Notes: generated by a model from the sequence alone, not told the origin. Shown: positions 1 through 5,353, counted from the first letter of the stretch. The stretch is 5,353 nt of DNA from Anaeromyxobacter sp. (GCA_020028115.1 JAHWYA010000316.1:1-5353); one strand, 5' to 3'. Translations and numbers: made by a program.

Positions 1-2360
1 TCGGCGACTACTTCAAGGAGCAGGCGATCGCCTACGCGTGGGAGCTGCTCACCCGCGACTTCAAGCTCGACAAGAGCCGGATGGCCGCCACCGTCTTCAC
101 CGACGACGACGAGGCCTTCGGCCTGTGGGGCAGGGTGTCCGGACTGCCGAACGATCGCATCCTGCGGCTCGGCGAGAAGGACAACTTCTGGTCGATGGGC
201 GACACCGGCCCCTGCGGCCCGTGCTCGGAGCTCCACTACTTCCAGGGGAGCGACATCCCCTGCGCCGAGGAGAAGGCCGGCCGCAGGTGCGAGGGCGTCG
301 CCTGCGACTGCGACCGCTGGCTCGAGATCTGGAACCTCGTCTTCATGCAGTTCGAGCGGAGCGCCGACGGGAACCTCACGCCGCTCCCGAAGCCGTCCAT
401 CGACACCGGCGCCGGCCTCGAGCGGATGGCGTCGGTCGCGCAGGGGAAGCGCTCGAACTACGACACGGACCTGTTCCAGAACATCATCCGCGCGGTCGAG
501 AAGCTCTCCGGGAAGCGCTACGGCGCGAACGAGGACGACTCGGTCTCGATGCGCGTCATCGCCGACCACGCGCGCGCGACGACGTTCCTCGTCGGCGACG
601 GCGTCCTGCCGTCGAACGAGGGGCGCGGCTACGTGCTGCGCCGGATCATGCGCCGCGCGATCCGCCACGGGAAGCGGCTCGGCCTCGAGAAGCTCTTCCT
701 CGCCGACGTCTGCGGCGCGGTGATCGAGGAGATGGGCGCCGCCTACCCGGAGACCCGCGAGAACCGGCCTTTCATCACGAAGGTCGCGGCCCAGGAGGAG
801 GAGTCCTTCCGCCGCACGCTCGAGAGCGGGCTGCGCATCCTCGAGGAGGAGATGTCGCGCCTCGAGCGCGCGAAGGAGCAGGTCGTCCCGGGGAAGGTCG
901 CGTTCCAGCTCTACGACACCTTCGGCTTCCCGATGGACCTCACCCGCGTCATCGCGGGCGAGCGCGGCCTCGGCGTCGACGAGGCGGGCTTCGACCGGCA
1001 CATGGCCGAGCAGCGCGCCCGCTCGGAGTGGAAGGGCTCCGGCGACCAGGCCGTGACGGACCTCCACAAGCAGATCGCGAACGAGCTCGGCGAGACCCAC
1101 TTCCTCGGCTACGAGACCCCGGTCGCGAAGGCCGAGGTGAAGGCGATCGTCTCGAACGGCGCGCGGGTCGCGAAGGCGGCGAAGGGCGACCAGGTCGAGA
1201 TCGTCACGGCCGCGACGCCGTTCTACGGCGAGTCGGGCGGCCAGGTGGGCGACCTGGGCGCGATCCGCGGCCCGAAGGGCGCGGTGCAGGTGCGCGACGC
1301 GCGCCGGCCGGTCCCGGGGCTCGTGACCCACGTCGGCGTGGTCGAGTCCGGCGAGCTCGCGGTGGGCGACGTGGTGGAGCTCGCGGTCGACGACCGGCGG
1401 CGCGATCTCGTGCGCGCCAACCACTCCGCGACCCACCTCCTCCAGTTCGCGCTGCGCGAGCGGCTCGGCGAGCACGTGAAGCAGGCCGGCTCGATCGTCG
1501 CGCCGGACTACCTGCGCTTCGACTTCTCCCACTTCCAGCCGCTCTCCGACGAGGACCTCGCCTCGATCGAGCAGCGCGTGAACGAGCTCGTGCGCGAGAA
1601 CGCCGAGACCGACACCGCCGTGCTCGAGCTCGAGAAGGCGCGCCAGGCCGGCGCGATGATGATCTTCGGCGAGAAGTACGGCGACGTCGTGCGCGTCGTC
1701 CGGATCGGCCCGTCGAAGGAGCTCTGCGGCGGCACGCACGTCCGGCGCGCAGGCGACATCGCTTTCTTCAAGATCGCGAGCGAGGAGTCGATCGCCGCGG
1801 GGGTGCGCCGCATCGTGGCCCTCACCGGGCCGAAGGCGGTGGAGCTCGCCCAGAAGGAGTCGGCGGAGCTCAAGCGCGCGGCGGCGCTGCTGCGCGCCGG
1901 GGCGTTCGAGGTGGCGCAGAAGGTCGAGGCGGCCCAGCGCCGGGTGAAGGAGCTCGAGCGCGCGCTCGAGGACGCGGCGTCGAAGGCCGCGACGGCGCAG
2001 TCGGGCGACCTCGCCGCGCGGGCGAAGGACCTCGGCGGCGGCGCGAAGGTGCTCACCGCGCGCGTGCAGGGCGACGGCAAGACGCTGCGCGAGCTCGCGG
2101 ACAAGCTCCGCGACAAGCTCGGCCGGGGCGTCGTCGCGCTCGGCGCCGAGTCGGACGGGAAGGCGATCCTCCTCGTCGCGGTGACGAAGGACCTCACCGC
2201 GAAGGTGAAGGCGGGCGACCTCGTGAAGGAGGCGGCGAAGCTCGTCGGCGGCTCCGGCGGCGGGAAGCCCGACCTCGCGCAGGCGGGCGGCTCGGACCCC
2301 GCGGGCCTCGACAAGGCGCTCGCGTGCGTCGAGGAGCTCGCGGCGCGGTCGCTCGCCTAG
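1..2360 (+). CDS. alaS: Alanyl-tRNA synthetase (AlaRS), 5' end outside the window
   Basis: Class II aminoacyl-tRNA synthetase that charges tRNA-Ala with alanine in the cytoplasm and edits Ser/Gly mischarging. The frame is open from the first base: 785 visible residues begin GDYFKEQAIAYAW, and about 90 N-terminal residues (including class II motif 1) are missing relative to the usual ~875. Visible in order: GDTGPCGPCSE (about residues 66-76); an unusual cysteine cluster at 87, 96, 101 and 103; WNLVFMQFER; motif 3 GRGYVLRRIMRRA (about 207-219). The editing domain carries the metal ligands HSATH (His474, His478) and CGGTH (Cys575, His579). A charged helical linker (about 615-665) leads to the C-Ala/DHHA1 domain, with GGSGGGKPDLAQAGG at about 749-763. 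The protein ends in a natural TAG at 2358. All editing-site residues are present, so it should be functional. The next gene has its own promoter, so no operon is implied downstream. Identification is very secure. Confidence 0.98.
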   Translation, partial: GDYFKEQAIAYAWELLTRDFKLDKSRMAATVFTDDDEAFGLWGRVSGLPNDRILRLGEKDNFWSMGDTGPCGPCSELHYFQGSDIPCAEEKAGRRCEGVACDCDRWLEIWNLVFMQFERSADGNLTPLPKPSIDTGAGLERMASVAQGKRSNYDTDLFQNIIRAVEKLSGKRYGANEDDSVSMRVIADHARATTFLVGDGVLPSNEGRGYVLRRIMRRAIRHGKRLGLEKLFLADVCGAVIEEMGAAYPETRENRPFITKVAAQEEESFRRTLESGLRILEEEMSRLERAKEQVVPGKVAFQLYDTFGFPMDLTRVIAGERGLGVDEAGFDRHMAEQRARSEWKGSGDQAVTDLHKQIANELGETHFLGYETPVAKAEVKAIVSNGARVAKAAKGDQVEIVTAATPFYGESGGQVGDLGAIRGPKGAVQVRDARRPVPGLVTHVGVVESGELAVGDVVELAVDDRRRDLVRANHSATHLLQFALRERLGEHVKQAGSIVAPDYLRFDFSHFQPLSDEDLASIEQRVNELVRENAETDTAVLELEKARQAGAMMIFGEKYGDVVRVVRIGPSKELCGGTHVRRAGDIAFFKIASEESIAAGVRRIVALTGPKAVELAQKESAELKRAAALLRAGAFEVAQKVEAAQRRVKELERALEDAASKAATAQSGDLAARAKDLGGGAKVLTARVQGDGKTLRELADKLRDKLGRGVVALGAESDGKAILLVAVTKDLTAKVKAGDLVKEAAKLVGGSGGGKPDLAQAGGSDPAGLDKALACVEELAARSLA

Positions 2361-2538
2361 AGCGCATCCCATAACCCAGGACGCCTGCTGCGGCGCACGC
2401 TGGCTGCCTGCGCCGGGCAGACTCCTCCCTGCGCTGCTCACCGTACCAACAGGTACGGCTGCGCTGCTCGGTCGTCGTGTGCCCGGCTCGGCGACGCCAT
2501 CGCGCGCCTCGCCACGGCGCCGGGTTACGGGATGCACT
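2361..2538 (-). repeat. Imperfect palindromic element directly after alaS (REP/MITE-like or structured RNA)
   Basis: This stretch begins at the base after the alaS stop codon. Outer arms 2361-2377 and 2522-2538 are inverted copies matching at 15 of 17 positions. A second inverted pair (GCCGGGCA 2412-2419, TGCCCGGC 2480-2487) is perfect. The centre is a hairpin, CCGTACC (2441-2447), loop AACA, GGTACGG (2452-2458). The 11-mer CTGCGCTGCTC is repeated directly on both sides of the hairpin (2429-2439, 2459-2469). Both outer mismatches, and the base pair closing the central hairpin (2440/2459), become G-U pairs only if the minus strand is transcribed; hence the strand given. No open frame in it looks coding. 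It could be a dispersed intergenic repeat, the remnant of a small non-autonomous element, or a bidirectional transcription end. Its position could let it protect or terminate the alaS message, but it has no T tract. The structure is seen directly; the function is unknown. Confidence 0.6.
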
Positions 2539-2589
2539 CTGCGCCCCCGGGTGGGTGTCGGGAGACCGACTGTCAAGCGCTTCGAACCG

Positions 2590-2619
2590 TTGACCGGCGC
2601 GGAGGGGGGTGCCTACCAT
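2590..2619 (+). promoter_or_regulatory. Sigma-70-type promoter for the small gene at 2630
   Basis: The -35 box is TTGACC (2590-2595), followed by an 18-base spacer and the -10 box TACCAT (2614-2619). These match the consensus at 5 of 6 and 4 of 6 positions, a form common in high-GC bacteria. The expected transcription start is about 2626-2627, only 3-4 bases before the ATG at 2630. Just upstream lie a small GTCGG-GAGA-CCGAC hairpin (2557-2570), the palindrome AAGCGCTT (2575-2582) and TTCGAA (2581-2586). The arms GTCAA (2572-2576) and TTGAC (2590-2594) flank these palindromes, so an operator touching the -35 box is possible but unproven. Confidence 0.6.
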
Positions 2620-2629
2620 CCTCGCGTCG

Positions 2630-3010
2630 ATGCCCCCCTCGGTCCCCCGAATGCGGAAGGCGCGCGTCGCTCCACCGGTGGTGGATCTCGCCCGCGCGCG
2701 GGACGCGAAGAAGCTGCGGGAGCTCGTCGCGCGGTGCGGCGCGGTCGACGACGTGAACCGCAAGTCGCTCGCGCGCCTCTTCCAGACCGGGCTCGTCTAC
2801 ACGCGCCAGGGCGCCCGGCTCGGGCGCGACCTCCTGCTCGCGCACCAGCACCTCCTCCGCGCCTCGGACCTGCTCGCCCGCATCGCGGAGCTCCCCGCGG
2901 CGGCGGGGGAGGGTGAGGCCGCGGCGCTGTACGACGAGGCGCAGGGGCTCCTCGCGCGCACGGCCGAGCTCACCTCCCGCACCGCGGTCGTCCTCGCGCG
3001 CGGGAACTGA
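2630..3010 (+). CDS. Small helical protein of unknown function
   Basis: A 126-residue protein that I do not recognise. Third codon positions are almost all G or C, as in the neighbouring genes, and the frame has its own promoter, which supports a real gene. After a proline-rich, basic start (MPPSVPRMRKARVAPPVVDL), the sequence is predicted to be almost all alpha-helix: about residues 20-38 (RARDAKKLRELVARCGAVDD), 43-87 (leucine- and arginine-rich, including LARLFQTGLVYTRQGARLG) and 97-122 (LYDEAQGLLARTAELTSRT). There is no signal peptide, membrane segment or catalytic motif, and one cysteine, in VARCGAV. Start choice: the GTG at 2609 lies inside the promoter spacer and cannot be on the message. 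ATG 2630 falls 3-4 bases after the predicted transcription start, giving a nearly leaderless message. ATG 2651 (119 residues) is the alternative, but it also lacks a Shine-Dalgarno site. The gene does not overlap or join its neighbours. Confidence 0.65.
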   Translation: MPPSVPRMRKARVAPPVVDLARARDAKKLRELVARCGAVDDVNRKSLARLFQTGLVYTRQGARLGRDLLLAHQHLLRASDLLARIAELPAAAGEGEAAALYDEAQGLLARTAELTSRTAVVLARGN

Positions 3011-3080
3011 CCGCTTCGGCGTCCCGGAAAAGGAGTGGGGCGCCGCGGCCCGTGGTTGCGACCCGGAGTGCGGGGTCGTG

Positions 3081-3145
3081 CGCGAACCATCGGCGACGGC
3101 GCCACCGCCGGTCAAGCCGTCGCGTGTCGGTGCGTGTGGTTCGCG
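3081..3145. repeat. Two nested perfect inverted repeats
   Basis: Outer arms CGCGAACCA (3081-3089) and TGGTTCGCG (3137-3145) are perfect complements over 9 bases. Inside them, GCGACGGC (3093-3100) and GCCGTCGC (3116-3123) are perfect complements over 8 bases. In RNA or cruciform DNA these would stack as one interrupted hairpin with a 15-base loop. The structure works equally on either strand. It may be a regulatory site, part of a structured leader or decay of an older element; nothing nearby decides between these. Confidence 0.4.
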
Positions 3146-3348
3146 ACCGGGTCTCGCATCCGGCGCGGTGCGGCATCGACCGAAGGAGCGACACGCGCTC
3201 GACGCACTCGTTCCGAGTTCCGGACGCGGTTGTCCGGATGTCCCCGGATCATGGGACACCGTGTGACGATCACGCGTCGCAGCGCGGGTTTCGTGACGAC
3301 AACATGCTTGCTTCAAAACCCGGAGTAGAGGAGGCTACGCCCGGCGCT

Positions 3349-3399
3349 CGAGGGGGCGCGACGCAGTTCCGCGCAACCAGTCGTCCCCTCGGGCAGGGG
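3349..3399 (+). promoter_or_regulatory. Candidate structured leader with two competing hairpins before the first beta-barrel gene
   Basis: CGAGGGG (3349-3355) can pair with CCCCTCG (3385-3391), and this helix continues inward as GCGCG (3356-3360) with CGCGC (3370-3374), around a bulge. CCCCT (3385-3389) can instead pair with AGGGG (3395-3399) to form a compact hairpin with a 5-base loop. The two folds exclude each other and end 12 bases before the ribosome binding site. This could set message stability or translation, but only if the transcript starts upstream of 3349, which is not established. Confidence 0.3.
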
Positions 3400-3411
3400 T
3401 ACTACACTCAC

Positions 3412-3417
3412 AAGGAG
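3412..3417 (+). promoter_or_regulatory. Ribosome binding site that sets the start at ATG 3426
   Basis: AAGGAG (3412-3417) lies 8 bases before ATG 3426, an ideal spacing. It overlaps the in-frame GTG at 3417, which is therefore not the start. Starting at 3426 also gives a clean signal peptide beginning MRKLVLASL. Confidence 0.8.
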
Positions 3418-3425
3418 TGAAACAG

Positions 3426-3920
3426 ATGCGCAAGCTCGTGCTCGCTTCCCTCGTGGCTCTCCTCGTTCCGACCGCCTCCTTCGCGCAGTTCCAGCTCGGC
3501 GCCCGCGTCGGCTACGCGCCGGCAATGGGCGACGCCGCGAAGGACACGACGATGAAGCAGTTCTCGATCAAGTCGCAGATTCCGATCCAGATCGAGGGCG
3601 CTTACAAGCTGAACAAGGATGTCGCGATCGGCGCGTACGTCTCGTACGGCATCGGTCAGACCGACAAGGAGCTGTTCTCGAGCCTCGTGGGCCAGAACGT
3701 GTGTGATCAGTCGGGCGTCACGTGCTCCGGGTCCGCGATTCGGGTCGGCGCCCAGGGCGTGTACACGTTCAACCAGGTGAAGGCTGCGCTCACCCCGTGG
3801 GTCGGCGCCGCGCTCGGTTACGAGATGGCGAGCACCGAGCTCAAGGGCCCGGGCGGGAAGGCGACCATCAATCTGAGCGGGTTCGAGCTTGGGCTTCAGG
3901 CGGGCGGTGACTACCGCGTA
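3426..3920 (+). pseudogene. Outer-membrane beta-barrel protein, copy 1, with the 3' end lost
   Basis: The first of three tandem paralogues. A signal peptide (MRKLVLASLVALLVPTASFA, cut before QFQLG) is followed by LGARVGYAPAMGDAAKD, SQIPIQIEGAYKLN, GAYVSYGIGQ, the pair Cys93/Cys100, IRVGAQGVYTF, PWVGAALGYEMA and FELGLQAGGDYR. These amphipathic strands are typical of small OmpW/Omp_b-brl-like barrels of the outer membrane. Similarity to copies 2 and 3 stops at about residue 164-165. The ~60 C-terminal residues holding the last strands and the terminal assembly signal are absent. The same frame then stays open through the terminator and across copy 2 in another frame, to TGA 4878, so that extension is not a real protein. 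A deletion of roughly 190 bases, including the stop codon, is the simplest reading; an assembly error is possible. Codon use is less GC-extreme than in copies 2 and 3 (about 18 of 165 codons end in A or T), as in a strongly expressed or differently aged gene. Its ligand or role is not known. Confidence 0.75.
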
Positions 3921-3945
3921 ATCCCGACCTCAGGCCGCAGCACCC

Positions 3946-3978
3946 GACGGCCGCCCACCGGGCGGCCGTCTTTCTTTT
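3946..3978 (+). terminator. Intrinsic terminator after copy 1
   Basis: GACGGCCGCCC (3946-3956), loop ACC, and GGGCGGCCGTC (3960-3970) form a perfect 11-base-pair GC-rich stem, followed by TTTCTTTT (3971-3978). This is a textbook rho-independent terminator. It isolates copy 1 from copy 2, so copy 2 needs its own promoter in 3979-4019. TATCGT (4006-4011) could be that -10 box, but no good -35 box is visible. Confidence 0.92.
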
Positions 3979-4032
3979 CCGCGCGAGCGCCACGCGCCGA
4001 CGCGTTATCGTCCCGCCCCGGAGGCCTCCGCC

Positions 4033-4701
4033 ATGCGCATCCCTACCGTCGCCGTCGCCGCCGCCCTGCTCGTCACCCCCGCCGCGTCCTTCGCACAACT
4101 CGAGGTCGGGGCACGGCTCGGGTACGCGTCGGCCGCCGGCGACGCGATGAAGAACCAGAAGCTCTCGGACCTCGTGAAGTCCCAGATCCCGGTTCAGCTC
4201 GACGTCGGCTACCGGCTGACGCCCGAGCTCTCGGCGGGCGCGTACGTCTCCTACGGCTTCGCCAAGCTCGCCTCCGCCGCGTGCCCCTCGGGCTTCGAGT
4301 GCAGCGCGCGCGATCTCCGCGTCGGAGTGCAGGGCACGTACACCCTGACGCGCCTCGCGACCGCGTTCGTCCCGTGGGTCGCGCTCGGCGCCGGCTGGGA
4401 GCGCGCGACGTACGAGGTGAGCCAGACCGTGCTGTTCTTCACTGCCAAGGGGACCGGCAAGGTCAGCGGCTGGGAGTACCTGAACGTCCAGCTCGGCGCC
4501 GACTGGCGCGCGAGCGAGAAGCTCTGGCTCGGCCCGTACGCGATGTGGTCCCTCGGGCAGTTCTCGACGGCGAAGATCGAGATCCCCGGGGGCGTGACGC
4601 TGCCTCCCGAGCTGCAGGCCGGCGTCGCGAACGGGACGATCCCCGACCAGCGGATGCACCAGTGGTGGGGGCTCGGCGTGCGCGGCAAGCTCGCGCTCTA
4701 G
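4033..4701 (+). CDS. Outer-membrane beta-barrel protein, copy 2 (complete)
   Basis: A 222-residue secreted protein. The signal peptide is MRIPTVAVAAALLVTPAASF-A, cut before QLEVG, giving a mature protein of about 201 residues, the size of an 8-stranded OmpW/OmpA-like barrel. Blocks shared with copies 1 and 3: VGARLGYASAAGDAMK, SQIPVQLDVGYRL, GAYVSYGF, the pair Cys84/Cys90, LRVGVQGTYTL, PWVALGAGWE, VQLGADWR and LWLGPYAMWSLGQF. The last strand is WWGLGVRGKLAL, ending in Leu instead of the usual aromatic residue of the BAM signal. An outer-membrane location is inferred from the signal peptide and alternating hydrophobic strands; transport or binding substrate is unknown. GGAGG (4020-4024) lies 8 bases before the ATG and fixes the start. 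A terminator precedes the gene. Copy 3 follows after 37 bases, so the two are probably co-transcribed. The frame at 3426 overlaps this gene entirely, but only because copy 1 lost its stop codon. Confidence 0.88.
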   Translation: MRIPTVAVAAALLVTPAASFAQLEVGARLGYASAAGDAMKNQKLSDLVKSQIPVQLDVGYRLTPELSAGAYVSYGFAKLASAACPSGFECSARDLRVGVQGTYTLTRLATAFVPWVALGAGWERATYEVSQTVLFFTAKGTGKVSGWEYLNVQLGADWRASEKLWLGPYAMWSLGQFSTAKIEIPGGVTLPPELQAGVANGTIPDQRMHQWWGLGVRGKLAL

Positions 4702-4738
4702 GGATTACGGTACCGTCCGCGCCAGGAGGTCGACACCG

Positions 4739-5353
4739 ATGCGCACGCCCTTCCTCGCCGGCGCCCTCGCCGCCCTGCTCGTCCCCGCCGCTCCGCGCGC
4801 GGAGCTCCCGAAGCTCGCCCTCGGCGCGCGCCTCGGGTACGCCGCCGCCACCGGCGACGCCGCGAAGGGCGTCCCGATGAAGGACTTCACGATCGCCTCG
4901 CAGGTCCCGCTCCAGCTCGACGCCACCGCGCGCGTCTGGCGCGAGCTCGAGGCCGGCGCCTACGTCTCGTACGGGTTCGGGCAGGTCGACCGCCGGTCCA
5001 TCTTCGGCAACTGCGCGGCCGCGGAGTTCTCGTGCTCCGGCCACGCCTGGCGCCTCGGCGCGCAGGCGATCTACTCGTTCCGCGGGCTCGCGCTCCCGGT
5101 GCCGGTCGTGCCCTGGGCCGGCGCCGCGCTCGGGTGGCAGTGGGCGACCGTGGAGGGGAAGGCGCCGATCGGCGCCTCCACCGTCTCGCTGAACGGCCTC
5201 GAGCTCGGGCTGCAGGCCGGCGCGAGCTGGCGCGTGAGCGAGCGGCTCGCGGTCGGCCCCTACCTCTCGCTCGCGCTCGGCCGCTACCGCGCCGGCGAGG
5301 TGACCGTCGCGGGCTCGGCGAGCTCCCGGGGCGGCGTCGTCGACAAGACGTTC
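4739..5353 (+). CDS. Outer-membrane beta-barrel protein, copy 3, 3' end outside the window
   Basis: The frame is open from ATG 4739 to the last base (205 residues, no stop), so perhaps 15-40 residues are missing. AGGAGG (4724-4729) sits 9 bases before the ATG. A signal peptide (MRTPFLAGALAALLVPAAPRA, about 21 residues) is followed by LALGARLGYAAATGDAAKG, SQVPLQLDATARV, GAYVSYGFGQVD, the pair Cys92/Cys99, WRLGAQAIYSF, PWAGAALGWQWA, LNGLELGLQAGASWRVSE and LAVGPYLSLALGRY. It is closer to copy 1 than to copy 2 in the LELGLQAG region, which shows what copy 1 lost: the block from VSERLAVGPY onward. Nearly every codon ends in G or C. It is probably the second gene of a two-gene transcript with copy 2, although TACGGT (4706) or TACCGT (4711) could be a weak internal -10 box. 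Function is inferred only at the level of a secreted barrel protein. Confidence 0.85.
   Translation, partial: MRTPFLAGALAALLVPAAPRAELPKLALGARLGYAAATGDAAKGVPMKDFTIASQVPLQLDATARVWRELEAGAYVSYGFGQVDRRSIFGNCAAAEFSCSGHAWRLGAQAIYSFRGLALPVPVVPWAGAALGWQWATVEGKAPIGASTVSLNGLELGLQAGASWRVSERLAVGPYLSLALGRYRAGEVTVAGSASSRGGVVDKTF

Larger units (their letters stand above)
3011..3411. other. Gene-free region with several short inverted repeats
   Basis: No frame here has convincing start signals or codon use; the short open frames on both strands look like chance. It is visibly less GC-rich than the coding regions. Perfect or near-perfect inverted repeats: CGACCC/GGGTCG (3059-3064, 3073-3078); a nested pair at 3081-3145 (listed separately); TCCGGAC/GTCCGGA (3219-3225, 3232-3238); TGTCCC/GGGACA (3239-3244, 3253-3258); CGGGTTT/AAACCCG (3285-3291, 3316-3322). 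None is followed by a T tract, so no clear intrinsic terminator serves the upstream gene. The promoter of the beta-barrel gene must lie here, but I could not place it with confidence. TTCAAA (3312) with TACGCC (3336) is a weak candidate. The TACACT at 3403 sits too close to the ribosome binding site. Confidence 0.5.

Noticed and set aside
1508..2314. Minus-strand open frame of 268 residues within alaS
   Set aside because: Serine/arginine-rich low-complexity translation, the mirror image of alaS codon bias; no start signals.
38..2374. Long open frame overlapping all of alaS in a second plus-strand frame
   Set aside because: It is very rich in Arg, Gly, Pro and Ala, as expected from reading GC-rich codons out of frame; alaS in the other frame is unmistakable.
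2548..2576. Minus-strand promoter starting with TTGACA (complement of 2571-2576) that could transcribe the palindromic element
   Set aside because: The -35 box is perfect, but at the proper spacing the -10 position reads CACCCG, so there is no usable -10 box.
3059..3078. CGACCC/GGGTCG hairpin as terminator of the small gene
   Set aside because: The stem is only 6 base pairs and no T tract follows.
2194..3316. Overlapping minus- and plus-strand open frames across the alaS 3' end, the palindromic element and the small gene
   Set aside because: Composition is Arg/Ala/Pro noise; they run through the palindrome and a promoter, and none has a supported start.
3400..3408. TACTACACT as the -10 box of the first barrel gene
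   Set aside because: Transcription would begin at or inside the ribosome binding site (3412-3417), and no -35 box is found at the right distance.
3868..4659. Minus-strand open frame of 263 residues opposite copy 2
   Set aside because: A shadow of copy 2; no family resemblance and no ribosome binding site.
3921..4880. C-terminal extension of the 3426 frame (to TGA 4878)
   Set aside because: It crosses a strong terminator, lies out of frame over a complete paralogue, and reads as Arg/Pro-rich noise. It is open only because copy 1 lost its stop.

Overview
The window comes from a very GC-rich bacterium. Third codon positions in its genes are almost all G or C. The base composition, the promoter shape (TTGACC-N18-TACCAT) and the type of alanyl-tRNA synthetase suggest a myxobacterium-like deltaproteobacterium (Myxococcota), possibly Anaeromyxobacter or a relative. 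This placement is inferred from style and was not tested by a search.

Layout, all genes on the + strand. (1) Positions 1-2360 hold most of alaS, missing its N-terminal part. (2) The alaS stop codon is followed with no gap by a roughly 178-base imperfect palindromic element (2361-2538). Its outer arms and its central hairpin pair best if the minus strand is transcribed. (3) A good sigma-70-type promoter (2590-2619) drives a small helical protein of unknown function (2630-3010), whose message appears to be nearly leaderless. (4) About 400 bases without a gene (3011-3411) carry several short inverted repeats. (5) The rest, 3426 to the end, is a tandem set of three related genes for small secreted beta-barrel proteins of the outer membrane.

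In the tandem set the first copy (3426-3920) has an intact ribosome binding site, signal peptide and N-terminal two thirds. Its last ~60 residues and its stop codon are missing, and it runs straight into a strong intrinsic terminator (3946-3978). No in-frame stop lies before the terminator, so its message should be a non-stop mRNA. The second copy (4033-4701) is complete at 222 residues. The third (from 4739) starts 37 bases later, probably in the same transcript, and is cut by the window edge. The copies share the block GAYVSYG, a pair of cysteines 5-6 residues apart, and a PWxxxGxG-like strand.

The housekeeping gene alaS has no evident functional link with the outer-membrane cluster. The most notable items are the broken first barrel copy with its non-stop transcript, and the palindromic element behind alaS. 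I saw no tRNA, rRNA, CRISPR array, transposase or phage gene.
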